64,000 nucleotides of DNA, taken from positions 3,286,001-3,350,000 of the forward strand of contig NC_060258.1 in NCBI RefSeq assembly GCF_921293095.1, written 5' to 3'. Both the position numbers and the translations under genes were made by a program. Of the stretch, positions 20,969 through 34,329 are shown one piece after another; within the stretch, counting starts at the first letter, position 1, and every line of letters starts with the position of its first letter. The notes beneath the pieces were generated by a model. The model made no database searches and was not told the DNA's origin. It saw nothing but the letters and a program-made list of their open reading frames with translations. Origin of the DNA: Ischnura elegans. Taxonomy: Eukaryota; Arthropoda; Insecta; Odonata; Coenagrionidae.

Positions 20969-22400
20969 TTGAGATGGAAACAGGAAGAAAAGATAATCGT
21001 AAGTGTCAGGCGTACAGCGGTCATTCAAAACGATGAAGGCAGCGTGATGTGGCACAGACTGCATTATTTATTAATGCCCTTTGTTGTTTCTCTATTTTAT
21101 GGGGAAAGTAAGCCATCCGATTCAAATGAATACATAAAACCTTTTGTAGATGAGTGCAAAAACTGGAAGTCACAGGGTTAGTTGTACAGAGAGTGAATTA
21201 TGCCTTCCGCATCAGCTGCATTATAGCAGATGCTCCTGCTAGATCTTATATTAAAAGTGTAATGTCTCACAACTCCATAAATGGATGTGAAAAGTGCTCA
21301 CAATAAGGTATTCACAAAGGCAAGACTATTTGGCCCTATGTTAAAGATAGTGTGTGAAGGAAAGATGATGAGTTTAGGAACCTTAAGAATGAGGCCCATC
21401 AGCGGTCCAAGAGTGTGCTTGCAGGTCTCAAGTTGGGCCTGATTTCTCAAGTACCTTTAGACTACATGCATTTTGTGTGCCTTGGCGTAATTAAAAAACT
21501 GATAAGGCTCTGGGTTGAGATTGGCTCAAAAAATGTAGGTTAAGGTCAGCCAGCATTAAATCAATTTCCAACCGTTTAGTCATTATCAGGAGTGCTGTCC
21601 CAAAAGAATTTCCAAGGAAACCCAGAGCAATGAAATTGTTCAAGTTCTGGAAGGCTACTGAATTCAGGGCATTCCTGCTCTATTACGGAGCTTGCGTTTT
21701 GGAAAACGTTTTGCCAAAAGAAATTTACACCCACTTTCTGTTACTTAGTAGTGCAATATATATTTTATGTAGCGACCGAAGTTCAGAGCCAACTTGGAGA
21801 ATGATTGCCAGGGATATGCTTCATTGGTTTGTTGAAGATATTCCTATTTTGCATGGGTCTGAGGTCTTGGTGTACAACGTTCATAATCTCCTTCATCTGT
21901 CTAGTGATGTTACAAATTTTGGCTGCTTAGATCAGTTTTCTGCTTTCCCATTTGAAGATTTTATGGGCAGGATGAAAAAGTTATTACGGTCCCCAAATTT
22001 GCCATTACAACAGTTGTCCAATAGGATTATTGAAAGAAATCAGCTTGATTTTGGTGGCAATTGTGTGGAAGCATCTAAAATCTCAGATTTTGTCAATTTA
22101 AAATCTAATTGTGATTCCTGTTTTATCACTAAAGACTCAAGAGTTGTTATTTTGAAGTCTGTATTGATGGCAGAAAAGGAGCTTGTTACCTACAACTGTG
22201 AAATTTTTATGCTTAAAACTAGTTATTTCACATCACCATTTAAAAGCTGTAAGATTGGAATCTTCCAAGTTTCATCACCTCTATCAAATTACTCAATCAC
22301 TTCTGACGAGTTGGATAAAAAGTGTTTATTGTTGCCTAATTTTAAGAATGAATCCAAATATTTAGTTATACCATATTGTCAAATGAAAGTATTTTATTAG
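20969..22400 (+). pseudogene. EnSpm/CACTA-type (TNP2-like) transposase remnant
   Basis: Reads as the C-terminal half of the TNP2-like transposases found in many invertebrates: FVDECKNW, then IIADAPARSYIKSV and CEKCSQ, then QVPLDYMHFVCLGVIKKLI, then FWKATEFRAFLLYYG, the HNLLHLSSDV stretch, and FSAFPFEDFMGRMKKLL. It is broken by TAA at 21304-21306, TGA at 21355-21357 and a frameshift before 21630. From 21630 to 22400 the frame is open for 256 codons. The N-terminal half is missing; the provirus ends about 170 bp upstream. AATAAA occurs at about 22433. I infer a dead domesticated-looking or fossil transposase; no CACTA terminal repeats were found. Confidence 0.75.
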
Positions 22401-22499
22401 CATTGTATACCTTAAACTAAAGGTGGAGTCTCAATAAAAAGTTCCTATTTAACGTGTAGTTCAACTTTTTCATTTCAATTCCACTGAAAAATGTATTAC

Positions 22500-22790
22500 C
22501 CATGGATTTATACATCATTGTAAATCCAAATCACTGCAGGCAACATGCTGCAAGAATGTTATTCTTTGGTAGGCGCAGTGTAGGGCCAACGAAATTATTG
22601 TTGGAATCATGTTGCGGTTTTCCATTGGCCCACCGTTGGGAAATTGTTGGTTGGGAAAACGTTGGGCAGAGTGCCAATCCGTACATGAGGCCAACCGTGG
22701 ACAAAAACCATTACCCAACATTGGGCCAACTGTTTTGTGTTACTAGGGTAGGTATTGGAGTTGGAGGCGTTGTTATCTGTCATTGAGGAA
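22500..22790. repeat. CCAAC/GTTGG palindrome-rich repeat
   Basis: Within about 250 bp the motif CCAAC or its complement GTTGG appears more than ten times, often as CCAAC(N)TTGG pairs (GGGCCAACGAAATTATTGTTGG, CCCAACATTGGGCC). This looks like the end region of a DNA transposon with many short palindromes. The open frames in it are a by-product. Confidence 0.5.
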
Positions 22791-25332
22791 ATGTTTTATA
22801 TTTTTCATATTTATCGTTATCGCCCGCTTAATTGCATATCTTAATATTACTCAATTTATTTTCAACCGTTTATCAAAGTGAATACTTAAGTTGAAAATGT
22901 GTCGTCGTATCTTGTTTTTAAGCCGTGTTTACAAGACATTTTCCCGTCGTCTGTTTCACTATGAGTGTAGATGATGTATGAGCGTAGATGTTTTAAATGC
23001 TTTGTTCTACTTTTCCCCGGGACGGTTACAAAGTTAGGAAGATATTTGGTGGTTAAGAGGAAACGTATGTGTTCCATTCATGAATTTGCTGCTGCGAGTC
23101 ACCTTTGTGGTGTTAGTCAGTGCTTTCCCACTTCGGAATGCAGTGTTACTCTATGAATACTAGTGTACATGCAAAAGGAGTATGTAGCGGGATTCAAGAA
23201 CTTAGGATAAAGTACAAATGCTACTTTTAATATCCACTAAGATGGTAAACAACTCGTAGTATGATCATAAGATTATTTTGTTTCTTCTGGTTTGAAAGGG
23301 CTCATGTTCAACATCAATGCTAAAATAACATGAATGAATGCTGCGCTCTACAGTCTGTATATACAGTTGTATAAGATATTTTTGGATGATGAAGTTTGAG
23401 GGACATAACTAGCAGAAAGACAGCTCCTCTGCTGATCAATATTTTTACTCAGGCTGGCGATGTATAAATATTCACAATTATTGCAATTTAGTGGATGTAT
23501 ATTTTTTTCTCTACGTTGTGATGGCTATTGTTTTAACTAATCAAATACAAGATATTGACACTGAAAGGATATAACTGATAGGTGAATCGATTTTGTGTGT
23601 TTAAATTAGGTCCTTTTCGCAAATGAAATGTGCAGCTGCTGTGGCTGGAGGTTACCATGTCTAAACTGTGGATAGGTAGATGCTTGTATGACAGATAGAC
23701 GTTTGTAGGCATGTTATTTATGTACATAGCATGGTGGGTACAACTTAAATTACTTTACCAAGTAGTCGTTATTGAGTATGCTACTGTTTTCAGTGTCATC
23801 TGTCTTGCGACAAAAGATGACTGTAAGTATTTCTTGACAGAGGAGATTTGTTTTGTTCAAAATGGTTAGTATATACTTTTGGGACATATGTCGTTTTTGT
23901 GATATCTATCATACAGGATGTTTCCTTTCGATTATGCCTATGAGTCCATGGCATGACTATGATTATTATGGAAGAGAGAGCGAGAGTATTTATTCAATGG
24001 CCATTAATGTGATGGTCCCTATTAAAGAATTGAGGCAAGTCAATCATCTTATTTGTATTGATTGTGGATAGTGGTGAGAGGATATTGTCTGAGAGACAGA
24101 TACCAGTTTGTGCCTGCTGCAGTATCATGATGGAATGCAGTATATAAAGGAATTTACTCCCACATTCTAGCCACTCAGAACCCTAGATAAGGGTTCTGGC
24201 TTTTAAGTGAAATGACTCATAGTAAACCTTTGAAATAATTCAGCCAATTACTTCATAATGTGCTACAGATAGATATATTCCTCCATATAACATTTTGAGA
24301 CCATTTATTGTTTCTGAGATAACAATTTTAATGTTCTCATAAGGTGAGGCTAACCTATCTTCATTGAATGTGTATTGTTAATTTATTTAATGATGGAATC
24401 TGATTGAAAATTAATGGTGTGAGAGCCCTAGAAATACTTAGGAGGAGGAGAGAGATGAAAGAGACAGTCTTGTGTGAGGGAACTAATGAATGTATATGAC
24501 CCTTTTGTATTAAAATAAGAAGTTTTTCAGGGAAAATATTGGATTAAGATTTAGCTTGGAGACTAATAAATATTTTATGTCCCCCACATGATTCCAGCTC
24601 AAAGAGCTCTTGTAGTACCAATGCATTTGAAGGTATAGTACTAAACCACATCAACCACTATCCCTATAATAAGTTAGTGAAAATTGTACATGGAATACCT
24701 ACCTAAATCTAGATATATTGTGCACTGCAATTTTATGGGCATGGCAGCTACTGGTAGTGACAATAATTTGGAACTTGGCCATCCCTCTGTCAGCAGAGAA
24801 GTTGAGGGGGTTACAGAAGCATAGGATGCTCCTCCCATATTGACCAAAGATGTATAATTCCCATCCAAAAAAAAAGAACTGAGTAGAGTAATATAAAATA
24901 AAGCGTGAATTGCAGCTGATGTCGATACCCATGAATTTTTGTTACAAGTTGTGATGAGCCCATTACTGTTTACATAGCATTTTCCAACAAATTTATACTG
25001 TTGGAGAGTAATCAAACCAACATTATAATTTATTTTAATAATTTGTCATGGATTAGACCTTGATTCTGAAAATTATTCACTTGAGTGTTTTAAAATCATC
25101 ATTGCCTCACCTTTTCAAATTAATTGGTGATAATTGAAGTATTCCTACAAATTGGCCTAACACAGATAATGGGTATTTATGCATTCACAATAAGGGATCC
25201 AGTTCCTTTCATTAAATTTCCTGCATTATAATATGGCATGATGTAAGTAACAGATTAATGGAGATGTTGCTCCAGATGTTCATGAACTTTACCTAGATTG
25301 TTTCCATTAGTATGGGATCAGAAACGTAGCAT
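22791..25332. other. Stretch without recognised genes
   Basis: AT-rich, with frequent short open frames on both strands but none resembling a known protein or having exon-like splice borders supported by a second copy. No repeat structure stands out by eye. Confidence 0.35.
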
Positions 25333-28300
25333 CCCAGACAGCACACATGCTACTGTATACATTAAATATACGTATACGTAGTGTATAACATGCGTATACA
25401 GTAGAAGATACACGTATACTGTATACGTATAAAAACCTTCTACCCACCATCTACCAAATGTATATAACGCAGCATATGTCCTCCTACCACGCATATACAG
25501 TATACGTATACAGTATACAAGACATATATATATACAGTATACAAGACGTATATATGTATGAAAGCAGGAAATTACTGCAGAATTCCAGGTTTTCTAGGGA
25601 AATTTTACTAAATTCCAGGTCAATCTTACGAGATAAAAGCTATGCATACGAATTTTACAACACTACATTTACTTAATACTTTTAATTAATTCTATAATTA
25701 TGTATTGTCCTGATTAAAATTCTTACATTTTTAAAAGAAATTATTCACTTATTTTATGAATGCAACACTTGGAATATCAACAAATTTGTCAAAATTGTAA
25801 AAGTTATCTAAACAGTGTTTGCACTCATAAAGTGCAATTTAAAATGCAATCAATGCATTTTGAAGCATGCATGTAAGTATATAAAATAGGCCTGAAAATT
25901 GGCCTTGCACTGACAAATTTCATGTGAAACGAGTTTGAAATAAAAGATTTTAAATGCAAAGCAGGAGCAAAAATTCATGGATATTTTTAGTGACAAAAAA
26001 TCATGCATATTTCCAGATTCCCAATCACTAAACACCCTGAGTATATTTTTCTTCATTGAGCAAAATCCTGAATGCAGCTGTTGACATACACTGTCGTATT
26101 AAAACTGAAATTAAAGTAGCAAAACGAAAACTAAATCTCTGTTCTGGTGCCAGTGTGAATTTAGTGCAAGCGTGGAAGTACTAGTACATTCATTTTGTCA
26201 TTTAGTGTGAGTGACATCTCCAGCATTTCATAGTGTTTACGTACATTTGAGAACATCCTGTCTAAGCAGCAGAGAGCGTTCATAAACATAATGTAACATG
26301 CTAGTGTGTTTTGCATTGTTCTGTGGGAACACTTACCAGTTTGTTTGAGACTTCTTGCTGACAATAAAGTGAATAGAGAAAAAAATCTGTGAGATTCAGG
26401 TCTTACAGGGTCTACAGAGGAAATGGAAAACACATGTGTGCTGTTAAAACAAAATAATTATATTTAACTAAATATTACACATTTTTACTAATATACCACA
26501 CAATCTCAGAAATACATAAGATATTGAATTCATTAGACATAATAAAGGGGCCAAGCCCGGATGGTAAACCACATTTTGTGCTTAATTATCGTCAAGAGGT
26601 TTTAGTGGATCCTCTCACAGTATTATTTAATCAGTCTATTCATCCAATGTAAAAAAACATCGTATGAGTAAATTCACTAAGCATAGTAAGTTAAAAGTCA
26701 ATTTAAGAAGTAGTAAGAATTTAGATGTCAAATATAACTAGACAAATATTTTCTGAATATTTTGATGAGTGTTGATAAATAACAAATACCGTTAGAAATG
26801 CCTTTATTCAATGTAAACGAAAATAAAGACCAATAGGATCAATATCAATGTTTTTGCCTGATTATCCTTCCTTAAGGTCACAAGAATCCATGAAGGACAA
26901 GCTCACTTTTCCTCGTATTTCTTCATCATTGGCAATTTGGAAAAGTCTTCCTTTCTACACCTGTAAATAATATCACATAAACTTTATTAGAATCTATTAG
27001 TGATACATCTAATTTGTCTAGTTAAAGTAAGTCATTTTGTTAAAAAGTAATCTCTATTGATGTGATTTTCCCTTAAGCTACATAAATACCAACTATCAAC
27101 AAAGGATATTTCGAAAAAAATCCCCATCAGTTCTATATGTAAAAAACGATAAGTTATTCACCTTGAATAATCGAAGTACTAAATTAATTTGAGAATTTAA
27201 TTCTTAATAATTTAAAACTGATTAGTCTAAACCTAAAGAGTGAAATACCCTCTGATCTCCAACAAATATGATTACATTTTAAAGGAAGCAACACTAATGG
27301 CACAACAGCCAATTAAAAAAATGTAAATAACTTTAAATGACTTAATAAATAGTAAAGTCGAGAAATGTTTGTTCACATTCCTCCCACACTACGGTGATTA
27401 AATGCGTCAAGCACATAAATAAATTAAAGTTTACGCAAATGCAAAGTTTTTCAATCAATAGAAGATGGATCCCTCAGTCTCAGAAAGTGTGAGAAGGTTG
27501 AAAATATTAAGAATTTGCGTCATTTAAGAAAGAAAAATGTGGCAATGGCAACACTTCTACTTACCCAGATTGTGATGAAGGAAGCAAAAGTAGCACTTGA
27601 GCGGTTGATAAACTTTCATTGGACAAGTTTCGCAAACAGCAAACACAACACTACAAAAGTTAAGTTATAACGGTAATTGATTGCCTAGGTGCAAGTGAAA
27701 CAAGTAAATGAAGAACTTAAGAGGCTGATAAACTTCGGCAGGATCAATTTCGCAAACGACGAACACAACACAGTGAAGGCAACATTATTCGCGTGGTCTT
27801 TGATTGTGAAAGCGGTTATGGACGCATTTACGTTTGCATATGTTTGTACCTGTGGAAATCGACAACTGGTGGAATCGACTATCGACGGAATCCACTATCG
27901 ATAGGTCGAAATCACGGGCGGGAGTCCAAATCTTGGCATTCAAAAAAAATTAAGTTTCGCGTTATGACTCGAGGAATAAATTCCACTGAAAAATATCTTT
28001 TTTGTTTCATCGCCTCAGTAGATAAAAAAGCACGATTGAAATCACATTTCGAAGAGCATTTTTCTTTATGAAAAGAGGGACTTTTCATGGCAGGATTTTT
28101 TACATCTTAAGGCAGTTCATTGATTTTTTAAATTAATCTGGATTTCTTAATAACCCAGGCGGACGGCGTTCTTGGGTGTTCCGAACAGAAATGATAAAAC
28201 ACTCTCCAGTACCGTTATCAGCCTCCTTCATTTTTGCCAGGGCTGCCTGAAGACAACCGGGGAAAATAAATTCACTGATGAATCAGTTTAAAGATATTAA

Positions 28301-29279
28301 ATGAGACGACGTCTTTATCCAATGAAACCAGAAGGAGAATAAGAAGAGAGTAGCGGCTCGAGCCGATACCTTTACAAAGAATGCAGATACATGCACAAAC
28401 GTAATTATTTGCTTTGCCAACCTCGCTGCCGTGAATGACACCTGCCCTTTGCGAACAGGTCCCACTCCATGTTTTCAGGGAAGAGTTAGCTGGTAAGGTT
28501 TTCCAACTAAATTCCAACAGTGTTTTTCACGTGACACCATCACGTGGACTACCATTCGTCTGGCTCCTACCCTTCCACATAGTTGGCGTGAGTGGCCCTT
28601 CCTGAGATAATTTAGATTTATTCCTGTCAGTGTAGCTCTTGGGGTCATAGGAGCACGCAAGTAACGGAAAGGTTTTAGCCCATTGGAAAGGACGCTGTGT
28701 ATACTGAAGGCTACATATGGAAATAGTATACAGACAGTGTAACCTTTAAAGGACACTAATTGTTTACTAATGGCTACACAGTAGCGGATACAGAAAAAAA
28801 CTCTAGAGGGGGGCGTAAAAGATATCTTGACCAACCTTTACTTTTATCCTAAAAAAATAATCAAGTCACATGCAAAGTTTAAGAAAGTGTTATTTGAACT
28901 GATTATACGCACATGAAATACAAAGCCATCTTATTACATAAAAAAGTTAAAATTGTAGTCCTGCAATGTTTGGTTATGCGGGCGGCCAGGAAAGGTTTGG
29001 GGGGCATGCCTCCCATATGCATCCGCCACTGAGATTACATATGGAAACAGTATATGAAAGGTATACGTATACCTTTCATATACTGTTTCCATATGTAGCA
29101 CATACGTATACAGTATATGAAAGGTATACAGATACCTTTCGTATACTGTATACGTATACGCTTCAGGATACTGTTTATGTATACCTAGAATCTAAAACAT
29201 GTATACAGATTCTCAAGGAAACAGTATACACCTGGTATACTTACGGTATACGTATACCGTTACCAGTGTGCTGTCTGGG
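25333..29279. mobile_element. 3.9 kb segment with 14-bp perfect inverted ends and GTATAC arrays
   Basis: CCCAGACAGCACAC at 25333-25346 is exactly inverted at 29266-29279. Just inside each end (about 25350-25560 and 29035-29265) lies 200-230 bp of dense GTATAC/GTATACGTATAC palindromes. AT flanks the element on each side (…GCAT| and |ATTCC). No transposase is recognisable inside, so it would be non-autonomous, or these are two separate palindromic MITEs facing each other. The interior holds a local duplication at 27599-27772 and a TATCGATA site near 27897. Confidence 0.5.
27599..27772 (+). repeat. Local tandem duplication, two units
   Basis: A unit of about 52 bp (GAGCGGTTGATAAACTT… CGCAAAC… AACACAACAC) at 27599-27650 recurs with changes at 27721-27772. 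The second copy runs into a 71-codon open frame with no recognised domain. Confidence 0.55.
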
Positions 29280-31380
29280 ATTCCAAAAAATTTGGTGATA
29301 ATGCCACTCTTCTATTCATATTACAAACTTTTACCAATTTACAGCTCCCCACCCCCTGTAATTAAATGATTCATATTCGCTATATCATGAAACCCATTCT
29401 AAATCCACAGCTCAAGTCTCTTGTAACTACTCTCATCCCATATGTTACGTAAACCCACTCAGAAGCATATTAATATCATGCTTGTGAGCACAAGCTCTTT
29501 ATCAATTTGAAATGTGTTGGTAACTGATACCACCTGAATAATTACAGGTAAGCTCAAAGGAAATAAAGTAAGAGAGTATCATTTCTAAGTCATTCCTATT
29601 TTATTTAATAGTAATTTGCAAGCATAATTTTTTCCAGATTATCAGTTATGTCGACACATATAGGGAATCAATCAGCCATGCATAGGGAAATGAAAGGTTC
29701 TTGGGAGATTGGATATCAGTGTTCGTTGTTTGGAATAAATTTGGGAAAATAATCATCTAGTACATTATTTAGCATATATTTTATGATATTAATAATATAT
29801 TGGAAGAAATGACCTTCATTTTTTAAAGGTAATCTCCTTGCATCGAAAAGAAAGAATAATATTTATATCATATACGTATGCTTATGCACTGAATATATTA
29901 AAAACAGTGTAATGAATGATAGGAGGCTTAGGTAACCCACACTACCACTGACCCCTGACTGGAATACTATGTGGCAGGCCAAGTACCCCTGAAACTTATT
30001 AAACTGAAGCCCATGTGCGTGTTATGAAGTCTATTGAGAGCTGCATGGGGGTTCTTAACTCTAGGTTCAGATGATTGCTGAGACATTGAGTGCTGGAGTG
30101 TACACCAGTAAAATCAGGATTGATAGTTAATTCTTGTGTTGTACTTCATAATATGTGTGTAGGGGCTGGTTTTCCCTTCCCAGATGAGGCTGATTATTAT
30201 GGAGATCCCAGCTCTTGCAGAGTCCCTAATTAATGGAAGAGGCATATTAAACAAGGCCAGAACTATTTGACAAGCGATTATTAACAGGTTACCTAATGCA
30301 TTGGTAAATTACAAATAGATACACTACCATTGCTTTTGTTGGTGGTCACACTACGGTTTTCCGCCTTAAAATTAATCATGGGATCCTTCATAGAAGGCAT
30401 AACCGGTATTTGCCACTAACCTCATCAGAATGGTCTAAAATGAGAAAAGAAATATTACGAATAGGTCATGTTTCATCCATTATTTTTTTATGCCTTTTTC
30501 TATTACTTGCATAAGACATAATTTCTTCCACTAGGTATAAATTTCCATTACTGTTTGGGTCTCTTAACCTTCTTGATTGTGAGGTACTTCAGGGAAAAAG
30601 TAGAAGACTCATCAGTATAGTCATTGTGAAAATTGAAGTCAGGGCTGCAACGTAATGATAGGCAGTCCGTTGTAAATAGATTCTTATTTTTATCAATTTT
30701 GTGGGGTTTAGTTCTTCACCTTATTTTCCGTCTTCTTAGCACCCTGTTATCAGCTCTTATCCCGTAAAGTTATCCTTTCTTATCTACAGTCTTCCAATAA
30801 CTAAGCAAACTATTCTTAGGACATCGCTGGCTGTTGATAATAATTTTCAAAACATTTTACCACACTTATGAGGACCGTTTACATTACTATTTTCATTGCC
30901 TATAACTAATTATCTGGCCAATTCTGCGAGAAACGATATGACGAAACTGACTACATCAATTCAAACACTTGTATTATCATTAAAATAGGTCATCAAAGCA
31001 AAGGAATAAGCAAATCTGGCATGAGCAAAGGCATAATAACGCCAAATTCCTCTCATTTACAAGTTTCTATCCCAATTACTCACTGTAATCTTTAGTTTCA
31101 ATCGCATACACATTTCCAACGCACTGACCTCCAACATTAATATACACGTTGAGCTCTCACTTATATTTAAAAGTGAACAACATACTTTTCATTAATCAAC
31201 GTTATAATTCACAATAACATTGCACTTACCAGCCGAATCTCGCTCTATTTTTGTTTGTCGAGGACAATTGCATGCCGATTTTCTCTGATTGGCTCGCAGT
31301 GACGTATTGCAGGAAAACTTCGGGTATCTTCGTCTTCCCCCACCACCGCGGAGGGGTAGGCACGTAAATATTTTCGTGAA
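29280..31380. other. Stretch without recognised genes
   Basis: AT-rich host-like sequence with no protein I recognise. Towards the right end (31200-31450) the composition becomes CpG-rich, with a GTAAGT donor on the minus strand near 31223; this could be a promoter and first exon, but nothing downstream supports it. Confidence 0.3.
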
Positions 31381-31488
31381 GCCTACTGAATAGCAAATTA
31401 CGCGTCTTCGAATGTTTACGCGGCGTAACCACGTAAACGGAATCTTTCGTCTTCGCAACCGCGTAAAGAGTTACTGAATAGCCCTGCT

Positions 31489-32381
31489 GAGCGGGAAAGA
31501 TATTTATTCGTGGACCCCGAGTGTGTCTGGCAGGTGATAAACCCTCTTAATTCGGGACTGCCCACCCTACCCCCTGACGACAGACCGTATATGTAATATG
31601 TCCTTGGTAATTACGCGGGGACGAAAGACCCACCGCCGATAGTATAAGAAGGAGAGACCAATGCATTCAAATAAGTTTCCCTGGCTAATGTACAACAGCA
31701 ACATAAATAAATTCCTAGGAAATGCTAGGATTCGTTGGAATTGTTTTCATCGTGAATGCGCCGCGGAAAGTAGGGAGCTCTTTCCCTCTCGGAGAAGGGA
31801 AAATCCGGGCAGCGCTCCCCGTGATGAGGGTATCCAGTCCCCGAAAGACACCTTTGTGCTCTCTGCCACTATACCCTTTTTCCGAACTGATGGCGGCTGG
31901 GTGGAAAATAGACCATCAAAAGCGCTGCCCCTTCCACTTCTCCTCCATCCTCTTCCCTTTTCCCCTCCATCCGGCCGACCGGCGTTGCCAGCCTTGGGAA
32001 TAACGGTACTTTCGGGAGCGGCGGAAGGTTCTAGGACGAACGCTGTGCGGTTCCAACGGATTAGATTTGGCAACACTGCGAGCTGGAGAGGGATCAGCAC
32101 TGCACGGAGCTCGGAGAGAGACTGCGGGCTCCTACACACTTTCTTCTGTCGCACTTCTGTAATTGGCTAGAAGAGTGGGTGGGTTTCGAGCAAGCTCACG
32201 GTCAGCCGCCGTCAGTTCAGAAAAAAAGGGTATAGGTTTGGCCGTTCAAGCGACCGCGGAAAGGACGGCGTTGAAATCTTAAGATATGGCTGCCAGTGGC
32301 GAGAAAATTGGTCAAATGTTGACACACGTTCTCCCCGCAATCACAATGCAGACCATTTAAAAACGTTTCCGCAGCCTAAGG
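31489..32381 (+). mobile_element. piggyBac-derived MITE, left end truncated
   Basis: Two blocks match the piggyBac derivative at 55349-56706: 31489-31600 corresponds to 55390-55505 (…CTACCCCCTGACGACAGACC…), and 31597-31850 with 32240-32381 corresponds to 56287-56706. The right terminus (ACGTTTCCGCAGCCTAAGG) is recognisable, but the flanking TTAA has decayed. The left terminal repeat is gone. The long GC-rich open frame through the middle has no known domain and I regard it as chance. Confidence 0.6.
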
Positions 32382-34329
32382 TATAACCCATTAGTGCATA
32401 GCGTCCGATTCGTCGAACCTCCGTATATAATTTCTTTCTGGGCTCCAATTGACATGCGCTACATAGTGATACTATATTAAGTTGACATGGATGTCTGTCT
32501 TTACTGCGCTGGTAATATTTCAGCTGACTACTTGAATGTATCGACTTAAGAAGGATTCATGTACGATATGGCATTCAAAGAACTTTCAGTCGTCCAACAG
32601 GGTAATTAAATTATTTTTTATTGAATTTTTTCTCAATATGTTAATAACTTTTATCTTATCCGATTATCCGATATATCAGACGCCATGCACGGGGGTCAGT
32701 TCTCGTTGCTTATCTAAAGATGCCTGATCTAATATTTTAGCCACAAACTTTTATGCAAGTATAGCACATTTAATTTTAAAGTTACGTTAATTTTATTTTA
32801 CAGTGGAATGTAAGCATAATGTAAGTAACTATGCATAAAAAGATTGTTGGCCTTGGCAATAAATAAATATAATCACCCAATAGCATCTGTGGAGGTGACA
32901 AATTATGCAAGGTCACCCTCTAATGTAACATCATGTAATCTTTGTGAGTGGAGAAAGGGGAAACCTCTAGTTAACCTAAAATGCATATCTTCATTCTGAA
33001 AAGGTATTGAAATTTGAAAGTAGACTGGACGTTTTCTTTATTTGCCTCAGATAAATTGTTTAACCACATTTGTATACTAAGTATCATAAATTATAGATAT
33101 AAAAATGTAAACATAGCTTTGTAGGAGGAACTTACGGCATTCCTCGGCGATAAGATCATGTCAGGATACGCTTAATCTTTTTTATAAGTAATCTTTAATA
33201 AATGTTTATCTGTCCGCTATTTTTTTCCATACGGCTGAACGGATTGCGGCCAAATTTTGTAAATAGATGAATCCCTTGCTCGCTCACTCCGTAGTACTAC
33301 TTTAGGCTGCGTCCGACGTGTCCTCTGATTCATTTTCTCATTACCAACCCCTGCAAGTGCGCTCAGCGCCACCTAGCATCCACTCCCCACCCTCTGCTTA
33401 CTCTCCCACCCTCCGATAACATCCCCATGCACTCTGCCAATGTTTGGACATCTTCCACCTCCACTGCTGGCTTTTCTCGCAACTTCACCGTTCTAAGGTT
33501 AATGGCCCACGATTATCCTTGCTGTCCTATTGACGGTGCATTCCGACAAATCGTGACGAATCGCTCAGCCGCGAGTGAAAACAGAGAAATAGGAATAAAA
33601 TTGCATATCTTTTAACAATGAAAATAAATGGCATGCTGAATTCATTAAATTAACAAACTCGGCCATAAGCCTTTTATTGTGCACTGATATCACATTATTT
33701 ACAAAATGTGGACAAGAATAATTATTTATACAAAAAATATTCAAAGAACACATGATTAATTCTAAGAAAATTCGGAACCAATTAGAAGATGCCAATTAAG
33801 ACTGGACTTAAGGCCAGAAACATTGGAGTGAATACTGTGGACGTGTTTAAACAAAAATGTGTAGTGTAGGCTGCTTCATCCTAATCTGATAGCCTGGGTG
33901 TGCCCTTTTCTGCAACTACTCTCTTTCAATATCCATTATGAAAATCCAGAAACACATTACTGGGCACGCATTTCATAGAAACATGTAGATGGCCCATCGA
34001 CACAATATCATCATTCATTTCTCGTTGTGCAGGCGAAAATTAACCATTACACTCCTCCGTGTATCTTGGCATGAGGTTTAATTGGAACATTTGTTACATT
34101 TATTTAAATTATCCTGTCCGCAAGACAATGTTGAATGCGTAAACGTGACTTATCAGAGTGAAACCACGGAACATACACAACATGAATAGTCTCTCAATTT
34201 AGAGCGCGTGTGGAGGTTGGGATTAGAAATAACAGTGAGAGACTTGGTGCAAAATACGAAATAATAATAATACATCACAATTGTACGTTTACACATGTGG
34301 TGGTCAGGGCCACTGTTTGCAGTGTTGGA
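32382..34329. other. Region downstream of gene B
   Basis: No coding signal on either strand. Minus-strand AATAAA at 33673-33678 (TTTATT on the given strand) is one candidate poly(A) signal for gene B; another is near 34100. A GC-rich block at 33300-33560 has no recognisable content. Confidence 0.35.

Noticed and set aside
24674-25015. 113-codon minus-strand frame
   Set aside because: No recognisable domain, no splice or paralogue support, and two frames overlap there.
31661-32170. Long GC-rich plus-strand frame of 169 codons
   Set aside because: It lies within the piggyBac-type MITE; the opposite strand is open as well, no domain is visible, and the related copy at 56340-56560 does not keep the frame.
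33240-33300. Block reading CATACGGCTGAACGGATTGC, familiar from arthropod repeats
   Set aside because: I could not find a second copy or boundaries in the window, so no element is called.
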